Assembly (NCBI GenBank): GCA_003354045.1
Contig: PIVZ01000003.1
Location: 1 to 40,038 of the forward strand
Source: a bacterium
Lineage (GTDB): Bacteria > Desulfobacterota > Binatia > UBA1149 > CAITLU01
Direction of reading: 5' to 3'
DNA: 40,038 bases
The notes under the pieces are model-generated. The model made no database searches, was not told where the DNA came from, and was given only the letters and a program-made list of their open reading frames with translations. Positions 25,943 through 33,303 of the stretch are shown piece by piece (the first letter of the stretch is position 1; each line of letters starts with the position of its first letter). Both the position numbers and the translations under genes were made by a program.

Positions 25943-26478
25943 TGGTTCTCCCTCCCGCATAGAGGGCAGTCACCCTCCCAGTAAAAACTTTTGCGCTCGC
26001 AACTTCGTGCGATCCTGTCTGCCTGCTCTGCGATGTCCATCGACGCGAGGATGTGCGTCGGCGTGAAGCCGTTTGCACGCGAACTCTCGCACCCCTGCTT
26101 GTTCGATATGAGCACGACGCCGATGGCTGCCTGAACTCCCATCCGGTCGAGTTCTGTGATCGCGCGTTCGCGCAGCGCAGTGCTGATGCCTTGGCGGCGG
26201 TGGCTCTCAATCGTGTAGACACCCCATCCATAAGCGAAGTCCTCTTCGCTGGACGCAGCGCCCCAAAGCGCAACCCCTACGGTGCGCCCGTCTTCTACCG
26301 CGAACAGGCCAACGCCAGGAATCGCGCCGCTCGTGTAACTGTCGAACAGGCCACGGAAGTAACCGACATCATTCGCGCCATCGCCCGACATGGCCGCCAA
26401 TTCGTTGATGTACTTCTCGTACAGCCCGAAGAACCTGTCGGCGTCACCCTGCTTTGCAACTTCGATGACGTAGCCCAT
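25939..26478 (-). CDS. GNAT-family N-acetyltransferase
   Basis: 179-180 aa (ATG 26478 or GTG 26481). GNAT motif A is seen in VYTIESHRRQGISTALRERA (acetyl-CoA binding loop R-R-Q-G-I-S), preceded by strands VGLFAVEDGRTVGVALWG and followed by GVQAAIGVVLISNK. The C-terminus has ECxxC-like CPLCGREN, a possible metal knuckle. Embedded in the structural operon. Acceptor unknown; could modify a virion or host protein. Confidence 0.8.
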   Translation of the reverse strand: MGYVIEVAKQGDADRFFGLYEKYINELAAMSGDGANDVGYFRGLFDSYTSGAIPGVGLFAVEDGRTVGVALWGAASSEEDFAYGWGVYTIESHRRQGISTALRERAITELDRMGVQAAIGVVLISNKQGCESSRANGFTPTHILASMDIAEQADRIARSCERKSFYWEGDCPLCGRENQ

Positions 26479-26534
26479 CACATATCGTCCGATACAAGCA
26501 AGATGTCGAATGTCGCGCTAGCGTCATTATTCAC
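26478..26534 (-). other. Short coupled reading frame, probable frameshifted end of the upstream gene
   Basis: GTG-started frame of 18 codons (ending DILLVSDDM) linked by GTGA upstream and TGATG downstream. In the same frame, upstream codons without a start read WLADIEITGIGASVNNDASA, which looks like genuine beta-strand protein. This suggests it is the second half of the gene at 26531-26695 after a shift of frame near GGCTGGCTGGCTGAC. Confidence 0.4.
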
Positions 26535-26695
26535 GCTTGCCCCGATGCCGGTAATTTCGATGTCAGCCAGCCAGCCGCCGCAGCGATGTATAGATCGGTG
26601 ACTATCACTTCGGGGAAGACGCGGGCATACGCGCCCAGCATCAGCCACGAAAATGCCGCGAGCAGCGCGACTGGTATGAAGAACCTTCGCTTCAC
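26531..26695 (-). CDS. Small signal-peptide/membrane protein, possibly frameshifted, 54 aa
   Basis: GTG 26695 overlaps the upstream stop as GTGA. The product starts MKRRFFIPVALLAAFSWLML and ends its hydrophobic part at GAYA, a good signal-peptide cleavage site. In frame it stops after 54 aa, but a -1 shift at the reiterated GGCT tract would extend it to about 73 aa ending DILLVSDDM. Too short for a family call. Confidence 0.5.
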   Translation of the reverse strand: MKRRFFIPVALLAAFSWLMLGAYARVFPEVIVTDLYIAAAAGWLTSKLPASGQA

Positions 26696-26982
26696 GCAGC
26701 CCCCAGCAGCGTCTTCTTGCCGGTGAGTGCGGGGTCGTTTGTGCCGCCCGATCCCGTCAAGAGTGAGCCGTCGCCGCCCTGGCCCTTGATGGCCGAACCG
26801 GCTTGCTGCGCGCCGAGTGCGCTGCGTTTGGCCTGTTCGGCTGCAAGTGCTTCGCGTTCTTGATCCTTACGCTTCTTGTCGAAGGCGCGCTCTTTCTTCG
26901 CCTTCACGCCTTCGGACGTTCCAGTAGCAACAGCCGCCACGACGGCCGACACAATGGAGGAAATAACGCCCACGTCAGCCAC
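26692..26982 (-). CDS. Small virion-associated or membrane protein with coiled coil, 96 aa
   Basis: GTG start at 26982 or 26985 overlapping the upstream stop; longer open frame upstream is shadow of the neighbouring gene. N-terminus hydrophobic (GVISSIVSAVVAAVATG), then a charged helix (KAKKERAFDKKRKDQEREAL) and a Gly/Ser-rich end. Same architecture as the next gene upstream, suggesting related roles such as small internal virion components. Confidence 0.55.
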   Translation of the reverse strand: MADVGVISSIVSAVVAAVATGTSEGVKAKKERAFDKKRKDQEREALAAEQAKRSALGAQQAGSAIKGQGGDGSLLTGSGGTNDPALTGKKTLLGAA

Positions 26983-27250
26983 CACCCAGTATCGTTGACT
27001 TGCCACCAGACGATGCCACGGAGCCACCGAGCCCCTGCGGCGCGAGAATGGTCCCAGAGAATCCGCCATCGACGCTAGCGGCGGCGGCTTTGCGTGCCTT
27101 CTCTCTCGCCTGTTCTTCTTTCTTGGCCTGCGACTTGAGTTGATCTTCCTGCGCGTCCAGCGCCTTGTCCTGCTTGACGGCCCCAGCGACACCAGTTCCG
27201 ATGCTCGCGAGCGAAGCAGCGATAGTTGCCACATTGGCTACCCAACCCAT
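26975..27250 (-). CDS. Small hydrophobic/coiled-coil protein, 91 aa
   Basis: Starts MGWVANVATIAASLASIGTG (membrane-active helix), followed by a charged helix (DAQEDQLKSQAKKEEQAREK) and a Gly/Ser-rich C-terminus. Lies 8 bases after the terminase large-subunit stop. Pairs with the following gene of the same design. Unknown function; possible virion protein. Confidence 0.6.
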   Translation of the reverse strand: MGWVANVATIAASLASIGTGVAGAVKQDKALDAQEDQLKSQAKKEEQAREKARKAAAASVDGGFSGTILAPQGLGGSVASSGGKSTILGGG

Positions 27251-27258
27251 TTCCTACC

Positions 27259-29640
27259 TCACGCGCTCATCGGTGTTTCGAGCGGATCCCAGTCTGCGGC
27301 AAACGCCTTCCGAATCTTCCGCTGTTCGGTCCGGGCAAAGCGGCGCATCATCATTGCGTAACGAGATGCGCAGATCAGGTCGTCGCGCTCTGCAACCACC
27401 TTGCCGTCCTTGCGGTGATAGCCGTGGAATTCCCCGAGCCACATCTTGCAACTCGCGAAGACCTTGAAGCGTCCCGTCCGCATCCGGTCGAGCATCTCCA
27501 TCAAGCCCGCCTCGGTGCCGTTGCCGCCACTTGCGAACGTGGCGTGCTCGTGGTGCATCCGAAGGCCTTCGTGCTTGTACTCGGCGGCGAGTTCGACGCC
27601 GCCCCGGTAGCGGCGATGACCGTCATGCGGCCACGCGACGACCTTCCACTTGCCCCACGCGCTGATCGCGCGGGCATGGACAACGGGCATCTCTTCCGGC
27701 ACGCGGTACTCGTTGGTGACGTAGAGGCAATCGTTGTCGCGGTCCCATGCGACGTTCGTGGCGGCGGTCGGATGGTCGTAGCCAAAGTCGAGGCCGACGA
27801 TCTGCGGCCAATACTCGGGAATCTTGAAGTCGTCGATCTCGATGGTTTCGTCGGGAATCGGGAAGACCCGCCCACTGCCGAGCATCGGAATGCCCTTGAG
27901 TCTCGCCTCGCGTTCGTAGGGCTGGTACTTGTCGATGGCCTTCTGACGCATCTCGTCGTCCATGTGCAGGGCGTCGTCGATGGTCATCATCGTGAGATGA
28001 CGGTCGGCGGTGTTGGGCGACGGGTAGAAGTTGTTCACCACGGAGGTCGCACCCTGCAAGGGCGTCAGCGACAGGTAGACGATGCCCTTGGTGTTCGTGA
28101 CGCGGGTCAGGCATTCCTTGTAGATCATCTCGTCGGGCTCTTCGTCGAGCCAAACCCAATGCACTTCCGCGCCCGTGAACTTCTTCCACGTCTGCTCGTA
28201 GGAGTTCCCTACCCGGTAGCCCTCCGCGATGAACTCGTGCGGCCCGTCTACCCCAAGGCAGTACACCGTCTCGTTGTCGCACTCGGTAATCGAAAGGACT
28301 TCACCGCGAGGTCCGCGCGGCCGAGGCACTATGTTGGTGTCGGATTCCCGCCCGTGCTTCCCGATGATCTCGCCAAACCGAATGCGCTCAAACCCGGTCA
28401 GATCGACGTAGTGGTAGTCGCGGTGCTTCGGGTCCGGCTGAGATCGCGTAGTCACAGATCCGTGAATCCCAACACCCCACAGGAGCGCGCGAACATCGTC
28501 GGCGAGTTGCTTGCTCGTGGAAACGTATCGGGCACATAGCCGCGAGATGGTTCCATCAGTAGACCAAAGCCAGAACAGGAATTGAATTCGCTGCTCGCGA
28601 CTCAGCCGGAACACCCACGAGGGAACAAACTTATCGGGTGACTTCTTGTTCCACAGCCCGTCTCTTTCAAGAGCATCTTTCAGCCGGTTCTTCTTGTGCA
28701 GCTTTGAGCTGACAAAATAGGCGAGATCGTTCGACGGCCTTTTCGCAACGTACAAGTCATCGGGCAGCAGCCTCTCGGCATACGCAACGAGGCCCGGCTC
28801 CGCGCAGGTGATGAACGGAGTCTTCCCGCGTAGACAGCCATCCCCTATCATCAGCGCTGTCCACGCCACCTCCCATTCGGGGGCCACTTCCGCCCCGTCG
28901 ACAGCGAGGTCAGCAATTTCGAGGTCGTCGCCCACCTTGAGGTCGCCTGCTTCCACGCGACCGCGAGCGGTAAACATCTCGTGATTCGGGGTGGCGCGAA
29001 TGCGACCGCTCCTTGTAGCGATCTCGACAACCGGAGCATTGGGATACGAATGCAACTGTGAGACAACCTGCTCACCGCCACCCACCGTCAGCACCGTCTC
29101 GCCCAGAGAGACATCCTCGATCTGCTTCCACTCCCCGCTCGCCATGCAAACTCGCGTACCCGCCGGGAAACACTTGAACTGCACAACCGAGACGCCACCC
29201 GAAACGTGGCGGACGAAAATCTTGTCCACCGCGCCCGACATGCCGCGCGCCTTGTCGATCTTGATGATGTTGGCGAACGGGATGGCTCCGGTGCCCCAGT
29301 CCGTCTCGGAATCGCCGAGCAGAATCCCCTGCACCACGTCGCGGGTGATTTCGTTCGAGGTGCCACACGCCCAGCCGAGTGTCGGCTTGGGAAAACGGCG
29401 ACCATCCCACCAGTCGGGATACAATCCCGTGGCGTGCATCGCCGACTCCATGCCGCAAGTGAGACTCTTGCCCGACCGATTGGCCGCGAAGAGTGCTCGC
29501 TCGCCCTTAGTGGAGCCCGCCCGGAGGTGGTCTGCTTGTTTCGGATGCGGGTGAAAGTCGCTCAGCTTCCGCCGTTGCTTCTCCACCAGCGCCTTCGCAA
29601 GCGTCTGCATTGCTGCGTTCGATTGCATGAACCCTTTCAC
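27259..29640 (-). CDS. Terminase large subunit precursor containing an intein
   Basis: 793 aa precursor; 470 aa after removal of a 323-aa intein. Extein features: Walker A AANRSGKS at ~53-60, FKSYEQ across the splice junction, Walker B VHWVWLDEEP about 20 residues later, then the nuclease domain with GLDFGYDHPTAAT and a late ERDDLICASRYAMM. It cuts and pumps DNA through the portal. The start overlaps the small subunit by 134 bases; ATGs at 29628 and 29610 are shorter alternatives. Proper packaging requires the intein to splice, because it splits the ATPase centre. Confidence 0.93.
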   Translation of the reverse strand: MKGFMQSNAAMQTLAKALVEKQRRKLSDFHPHPKQADHLRAGSTKGERALFAANRSGKSLTCGMESAMHATGLYPDWWDGRRFPKPTLGWACGTSNEITRDVVQGILLGDSETDWGTGAIPFANIIKIDKARGMSGAVDKIFVRHVSGGVSVVQFKCFPAGTRVCMASGEWKQIEDVSLGETVLTVGGGEQVVSQLHSYPNAPVVEIATRSGRIRATPNHEMFTARGRVEAGDLKVGDDLEIADLAVDGAEVAPEWEVAWTALMIGDGCLRGKTPFITCAEPGLVAYAERLLPDDLYVAKRPSNDLAYFVSSKLHKKNRLKDALERDGLWNKKSPDKFVPSWVFRLSREQRIQFLFWLWSTDGTISRLCARYVSTSKQLADDVRALLWGVGIHGSVTTRSQPDPKHRDYHYVDLTGFERIRFGEIIGKHGRESDTNIVPRPRGPRGEVLSITECDNETVYCLGVDGPHEFIAEGYRVGNSYEQTWKKFTGAEVHWVWLDEEPDEMIYKECLTRVTNTKGIVYLSLTPLQGATSVVNNFYPSPNTADRHLTMMTIDDALHMDDEMRQKAIDKYQPYEREARLKGIPMLGSGRVFPIPDETIEIDDFKIPEYWPQIVGLDFGYDHPTAATNVAWDRDNDCLYVTNEYRVPEEMPVVHARAISAWGKWKVVAWPHDGHRRYRGGVELAAEYKHEGLRMHHEHATFASGGNGTEAGLMEMLDRMRTGRFKVFASCKMWLGEFHGYHRKDGKVVAERDDLICASRYAMMMRRFARTEQRKIRKAFAADWDPLETPMSA
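28204..29172 (-). mobile_element. Intein with LAGLIDADG homing endonuclease in the terminase
   Basis: Precursor residues 157-479. Block A CFPAGTRV (Cys1), block B RIRATPNHEMFT with the TxxH motif, LAGLIDADG blocks WTALMIGDGCL and FLFWLWSTDGTI each with an acidic residue, block F VYCLGVDGPHEFIAEG, and end VGN followed by extein Ser. The residue before the final Asn is Gly instead of the usual His, a known but less common variant. Insertion lies in a conserved ATPase segment, the typical site for inteins. Splicing Q-F-K to S-Y-E-Q restores the standard FKSYEQ motif. Confidence 0.93.
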
Positions 29641-30193
29641 GCACGGCGTCCATCCGTGCGACCTGATCCAAGACGGCCGGGTTCGCCGTCAGCGCGGCCT
29701 CGATCATCAAGGCGAGTTCCTTGTCGCTCTTGTCCTCGAGTTCGTTCCCGTGCTGGTGCCGGTCGGTGAACATCGCGACCGTCTTGCCGAGCAGCTCCGC
29801 GCCCTTCAGCATCCCAGTGGTGTCCGACCGGCGGATGATCGAGCCGTCCTTGCCGGTGATCGCCGAGCCGTTCTTGCCGACGATCGGGACGCCCGCGCGG
29901 GCGAGGTCGATGGCCTCGCGGGTGAGGCTCAGCACTTCGGACTTCGTTTCGGCTGTGGACTGGACGACAATGCTGTCCGAGAGAGTCCTGAGTCGTTCGA
30001 GTTCCGCACGGACGCCAGTGCGCTGTAGCAGAATCGACCCGGCCTGGTAGAAGTTCTTCGACTTGGAACCTGCGGCTTCAGCCGCCTTTGCCCGGTCGCC
30101 GGTCTGATGAAAGACCTGGGCAAACTTCTGGTGGGACCACGAGATCGTGCCGCCTTGCGCCACACTTCCCCCAGACCGTGAGCTAAACGTCAC
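29507..30193 (-). CDS. Terminase small subunit
   Basis: The frame opens with GTG at 30193; an internal GTG at 30163 has GGGGGA directly upstream and may be the true start. The N-terminus (HQKFAQVFHQTGDRAKAAEA) is the helix-turn-helix of the Terminase_2 type, followed by a helical region with EVLSLTREAIDLARAG and DTTGMLKGAELLGKTVAMF. The C-terminus is a Glu/Ala/Pro tail. It recognises phage DNA for packaging. Overlap with the large subunit is 134 bases. Confidence 0.82.
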   Translation of the reverse strand: MTFSSRSGGSVAQGGTISWSHQKFAQVFHQTGDRAKAAEAAGSKSKNFYQAGSILLQRTGVRAELERLRTLSDSIVVQSTAETKSEVLSLTREAIDLARAGVPIVGKNGSAITGKDGSIIRRSDTTGMLKGAELLGKTVAMFTDRHQHGNELEDKSDKELALMIEAALTANPAVLDQVARMDAVRERVHAIERSNADACEGAGGEATAEAERLSPASETSRPPPGGLH

Positions 30194-30208
30194 GGCTCAT
30201 TTGGGCCA

Positions 30209-30237
30209 CATATATCAGGAAGCGACATTGGATGCAA
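30209..30237 (-). promoter_or_regulatory. Possible sigma70-type promoter for the late operon
   Basis: TTGCAT, a 17-base spacer, then TATATG on the minus strand, 16 bases upstream of the GTG at 30193. Match to consensus is moderate (3/6 and 4/6). It is placed correctly to drive the leftward terminase-to-lysis operon. Confidence 0.35.
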
Positions 30238-30367
30238 CAGGAACCGGAGAAAATGTCACTTGCGCCCAGAACGGACACCTGATAAGCACTCAGATGATGG
30301 TGAATCGAAATGCGACCGATCTGTCCGGAATGTGGCTACGAAATGGGTGCAGCCAGTGAATGTTGCC

Positions 30368-30756
30368 ATGGATGTAGTGCGCCCTTCGCGCCGATACCGC
30401 GGACCGCCCCCGAAGCCCATGGCGGAACGGTTTTGGCCGAAAGTTGCAGTCGGACCAGACAACGACTGCTGGGAGTGGACTGCCTGCAAGGACCGCGAGG
30501 GATACGGGTTTATCAGATCTGGAGGTCAGCGCGACCCGATGATCCGGGCTCACCGTGCCTCATGGGAAATGCACTTCGGGAAGATCCCTGATGGGATGCT
30601 CGTCATCCACCAGTGCGACAATCCATCATGCGTCAATCCCAATCACCTCGCGGTTGGCACCGTCGTCTACAGCGTGACATTGCCGCTGATTACGGAATCC
30701 ACATCGGACATGTCTCAGACATCAAGCGACGGCTCGCGTGGCGTCATGTCGCGTAG
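30368..30756 (+). pseudogene. Frameshifted HNH homing endonuclease
   Basis: From ATG 30368, the frame encodes PKPMAERFWPKV, DNDCWEWTACKDREGYG, IRAHRASWEM and the HNH core VIHQCDNPSCVNPNHLAVGT. After GT the frame loses homology, but at 30661 the -1 frame reads RRLQRDIAADYGIHIGHVSD...LAWRHV and stops at 30756. That is the C-terminal DNA-binding HTH seen intact in the HNH gene at 31531-32013 (QREIAASHGVSRSQV...AWRHV). About 30 residues between core and HTH are missing. A short zinc-knuckle frame from 30310 (CPECGYEM...CCHGC) overlaps the front. Confidence 0.75.
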
Positions 30757-30771
30757 AGAAGCACGGGCCGC

Positions 30772-30984
30772 ATGATGAGCCAGCCCCCGCCGCCCACTAA
30801 CCACGTCCGAGACTTCAAAATCAAGTGGCGGACCAAACGGCTGGGCAAGGTGGCCAGAGGCAAGAGGCCGCCCTGGGATCTTGAGGAGCGAGTGGATCTA
30901 GCCACGGCGAGGGAATCCAACCGTGCCGCCCTCGAACACGAATTTGCCAAGCGGATCGGCTTGGACGAGTACCCGGAACAATGA
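30772..30984 (+). CDS. Hypothetical basic protein, 70 aa
   Basis: Starts ATGATG just after the HNH relic. Pro-rich start, then basic segment (DFKIKWRTKRLGKVARGKRP) and an acidic helix ending IGLDEYPEQ. No good ribosome site. May be a remnant or a small accessory gene; no family recognised. Confidence 0.4.
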   Translation: MMSQPPPPTNHVRDFKIKWRTKRLGKVARGKRPPWDLEERVDLATARESNRAALEHEFAKRIGLDEYPEQ

Positions 30985-30993
30985 ACCAACTTT

Positions 30994-31380
30994 GCTCGCG
31001 GGGAAGGAAAACCCACTGGCGCGAGCGGCAACACTCACCCGATCAGCGGCGGGATCCTGATCGGCACCAGGGGGGATAGGCAGACCCGCCGGCCGAGTCA
31101 CAGGCACCAAAGGCCAAGCCATCTCCGTTAGCGCGGAGTAATCATGGGGTGCCCTGCTACAAGGCTCGCGTCTCACCGAGAAGGTGCGGCGGCGAGTAGC
31201 CCGGCGGCTTCAAGCGCCGATGCGGGCTACCCAGACGGCAAGCGACGGCTGATCGGGCGGCAGAGACGACAACTTTTGTTCACCGGCTTGAGTCGTCAGA
31301 GTTGGGGCGTCGAACCCCTAACGAGGCTTCTCTTCAGACCACGACTCGCCGGGTGGGCAGGGGGATGTCGTTCTCTGCCC
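30994..31380. ncRNA. Dense cluster of perfect stems: candidate structured RNA
   Basis: Within ~390 bases lacking a convincing gene I find these complementary pairs: 30994-31000/31020-31026 (7 bp), 31039-31046/31057-31064 (8 bp), 31101-31108/31148-31156 (8 bp, one bulge) enclosing 31123-31127/31134-31138, 31196-31203/31223-31230 (8 bp with an inner stem), 31281-31296/31341-31355 (14 bp with small bulges) enclosing 31304-31307/31315-31318, and 31356-31360/31375-31379. The strand cannot be decided. It lies between two HNH genes. It does not fold as a tRNA and I cannot match it to a known RNA class. Confidence 0.45.
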
Positions 31381-31391
31381 GAAGTGCGTTT

Positions 31392-31538
31392 TCAGTCCGG
31401 AGATGGGTTCTGCCAAGACCTCGCCATCTCACACAGGAAGCACTCGCACCAACCCTCCGGCTTCTTCCCGGCCTGGATTACCCGCCACTCCCCCAACGTC
31501 ACGCCGGGGATGCACTGGTCTTGGGGGATGTCACGCAT
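31392..31538 (-). CDS. Small Cys-containing protein downstream of the HNH gene, 48 aa
   Basis: ATG 31538 overlaps the HNH stop by 8 bases. Product has VTLGEWRVIQAGKKPEGWCE followed by C-F-L-C: a beta strand and a C-x-C-x(2)-C group reminiscent of the small zinc modules accompanying HNH proteins. Short; could be a fragment. Confidence 0.4.
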   Translation of the reverse strand: MRDIPQDQCIPGVTLGEWRVIQAGKKPEGWCECFLCEMARSWQNPSPD

Positions 31539-32013
31539 CGGGGCACCCGCGGACGTGCCTCCACGCAACGTGGGACTTAATGAGGGAAACCTGAGACCGT
31601 GACACCCCGTGACTAGCCGCAATCTCTCGTTGCGGCCGATGGTCTGACCGTATCTCGACAACCTGGCTTTCCGTGAGTTTCGCCGAACCGGCCTTTTCTC
31701 CACAGGCACCACGCCCCTTCGCGTCCCTGTCTGCGTTATTGTCTGCCAGTGTCCCCAGAAAGAGATGCTCGGGTTTGACGCACCGCCGGTTGTCGCACCT
31801 GTGCAACACGCACAACCCCTCGGGTATGGCCCCGTAGCGGAACTCCCATGCAACACGGTGAGCCTTTAGCATCTTGCTTGGAACTGTACCGCTGCCAATC
31901 GCTCCGTAGCCTTGCCTGAAAACACCAGCGGTCCACCACCAGCACCCCGGCTCGTCTAGTTTGTGGACCTTCTCCCAGAACCTCTCCGATAGCGTGCCGA
32001 TCTTGTACACCAT
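31531..32013 (-). CDS. HNH homing endonuclease with C-terminal HTH
   Basis: ATG 32013 gives 160 aa. WEKVHKLDEPGCWWWTAGVF and AHRVAWEFRYGAIP precede the HNH core VLHRCDNRRCVKPEHLFLGT; the linker ADNNADRDAKGRGACGEKAG leads to AKLTESQVVEIRS and the HTH PQREIAASHGVSRSQVSLIK. This is the full architecture of free-standing phage HNH endonucleases that cut intron-less or intron-free target alleles and spread. It appears intact, unlike the relic at 30368. Confidence 0.88.
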   Translation of the reverse strand: MVYKIGTLSERFWEKVHKLDEPGCWWWTAGVFRQGYGAIGSGTVPSKMLKAHRVAWEFRYGAIPEGLCVLHRCDNRRCVKPEHLFLGTLADNNADRDAKGRGACGEKAGSAKLTESQVVEIRSDHRPQREIAASHGVSRSQVSLIKSHVAWRHVRGCPDA

Positions 32014-32020
32014 GATCGTG

Positions 32021-32048
32021 ATTATATCACGCACCACGCATTACACAA
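32021..32048 (-). promoter_or_regulatory. TATAAT promoter of the HNH gene, possibly leaderless
   Basis: On the minus strand TTGTGT, 16 bases, then a perfect TATAAT, with the ATG at 32013 only 7 bases downstream. Transcription would begin at or next to the ATG, giving a leaderless message. The in-frame GTG at 32037 lies upstream of the -10 and is therefore unlikely as the start. Confidence 0.5.
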
Positions 32049-32722
32049 CTGTTGCGTATTCACTACAATGTGCCCCTGTTCCGTGAAAAACGGGCATGGT
32101 CAATATAATCGATATCGAGTCGCGCGAATTTCGGGGTACCCCCCCCCGGGTAGAAAAACTAACGAGCGTCCACGTCCGATAACGTAGAGTCTGTTAAGTA
32201 GGATATGGTCTGTTACGCAAGCTGCTGCCGCTAGAGCACTATTCGCGATTATGAACCGAACGCATCGCTGCTCGCTTGCTCGATAGCCTAACGGATCGCC
32301 AGTCATGGGCTGCCGAGCATGGCCGTCCATGTTGCAGCTCGCACACTGGGCAGGCTGGCTGATACGCACGGAGCAGGCGTTAGGGCTTGAGTGGTGGCGG
32401 ATTGGTGCGAGCACGCGGGCAGGAACAGCATCTATTCTCCATCAGCCCATCCGGATATCCTCATGTCATATACGGTCACGGTCTGTCCGCGTAGGACATA
32501 GCTTGGTGCTGGCCCCGATACTCGACTGGATCGGCAGCTTGCCCGGCCTCGAGCCCATCCACTCGCCTAGCCCCGAATCAGGCTTCCGAGGTTGGCCCCT
32601 GCTGGCCGATCTGCTCCGGGTCCGATGTCTAGGTCCACCCTGAAACGAGCGGAGAGACCGTTAGAGATTATTCTCGTATCGATGCGAATATTTCGGCTCG
32701 AGGGCTTGCGGCTTCCTGCCGA
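32049..32722. other. Non-coding gap of about 670 bases
   Basis: No frame here has protein-like composition, a ribosome site or a recognised motif; a 112-codon plus-strand frame (32305-32643) is probably chance. Notable contents are a run of nine C at about 32141, a 5-bp hairpin near 32490, and an AT-richer stretch at 32655-32695 ahead of the accessory operon. Could hold a promoter or origin but nothing specific is visible. Confidence 0.5.
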
Positions 32723-32735
32723 TCAATTAGATTGA
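32723..32735. promoter_or_regulatory. Palindromic operator-like site, copy 2
   Basis: TCAAT-TAG-ATTGA, a perfect 5-bp inverted repeat with a 3-base centre. It matches the site at 38829-38843 over CAATTAxATTGAGyGG. It lies 37 bases upstream of the first gene of the accessory cassette. Confidence 0.55.
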
Positions 32736-32771
32736 GTGGTAAGCGCGATGGAGCGTATGGGAGAAACGAAG

Positions 32772-32972
32772 ATGGCGAGCACGGTTCGATTCGATATGCC
32801 CGATGGCAAGACACTCGAAACCCATATCCGTCGCCTGCGGGTATACCTCGAAGAATGCAAGCGGAAGAACTATCTCGGTGATCCGGGCGGCTTCGACTGT
32901 TGGGCGCGAGATGTTGTCTCTGGAGCGCTCAAGAATATGAGCCAAAGCGTGTTCGTGGAATCAGGCGACTAG
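32772..32972 (+). CDS. Small hypothetical protein of the accessory cassette, 66 aa
   Basis: ATG 32772 with GGGAG 8 bases upstream; earlier in-frame starts lack a site. Product MASTVRFDMPDGKTLETHIR continues as a helical protein with CWARDVVSGALKNM. First of five short rightward genes. Such proteins occur on proteobacterial mobile elements; function unknown. Confidence 0.65.
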   Translation: MASTVRFDMPDGKTLETHIRRLRVYLEECKRKNYLGDPGGFDCWARDVVSGALKNMSQSVFVESGD

Positions 32973-32984
32973 CCGTCCGCCTTC

Positions 32985-33017
32985 CCTCATCGGGCAGCTT
33001 CGGCTGTTCCGATGGGA
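32985..33017 (+). promoter_or_regulatory. Intergenic UUCG hairpin 1
   Basis: CATCGG/CCGATG outer stem (32988-32993, 33009-33014) enclosing CAGC-TTCG-GCTG. Very stable UUCG tetraloop hairpin in the gap between two cassette genes, with no T-run. Likely an mRNA processing or stability element, or a weak terminator. Confidence 0.65.
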
Positions 33018-33054
33018 GAATGCGCAATGGAGCGCACACAAGGAAGGAACCGAA

Positions 33055-33291
33055 ATGACCCGATGGACAATCGGCGGTAGGGGCGACACGGGAACGCTCG
33101 CAATACATATCACGCCTCGCGGGCATATTCTTGAGTACAACGTCCAACGGCTTCGAGGTGGTTTTTGGTTGTCCGAGGTCGAGTATTCGGACGGATCGCG
33201 AATCGAGATCAATGCGAGTGAGGGAACCGAGGCCGGAGCGCACGCGCGTTGCGAATTGCACGCTGACGGCTTTCATATCGCGAGCGCCTAA
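33055..33291 (+). CDS. Small hypothetical protein of the accessory cassette, 78 aa
   Basis: ATG 33055 with AAGGAAGGAA upstream. Beta-rich: GDTGTLAIHITPRGHILEYN, then GGFWLSEVEYSDGSRIEINA and a HADGFHI end. Compact alpha/beta protein without recognised motifs. Flanked on both sides by UUCG hairpins. Confidence 0.65.
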   Translation: MTRWTIGGRGDTGTLAIHITPRGHILEYNVQRLRGGFWLSEVEYSDGSRIEINASEGTEAGAHARCELHADGFHIASA

Positions 33292-33303
33292 TCGCCCCCC
33301 ATC

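Noticed and set aside
29640-30193. Separate gene on the plus strand opposite the terminase small subunit
   Set aside because: Long plus-strand frames here are complements of the Terminase_2-like gene, which has the better composition and context.
30260-30367. Longer start for the HNH relic
   Set aside because: The added residues resemble no HNH N-terminus and have no ribosome site; ATG 30368 is just before the family-like part.
31290-31347. tRNA on the minus strand (GGGG-TTCGACG-CCCC loop inside a 7-bp stem)
   Set aside because: The T-arm-like loop is not adjacent to the acceptor-like stem, and there is no anticodon arm.
31144-31602. 152-codon plus-strand frame across the hairpin cluster
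   Set aside because: Arg/Ser/Gly-rich without motifs, no ribosome site, overlaps the opposite-strand coding ends of the HNH and small Cys genes.
32041-32069. Plus-strand promoter TTACAC-17-TACAAT
   Set aside because: The -35 match is poor and no plus-strand gene follows for about 700 bases.
32305-32643. 112-codon plus-strand frame in the non-coding gap
   Set aside because: No ribosome site, atypical composition, and no recognisable pattern; probably chance in GC-rich DNA.
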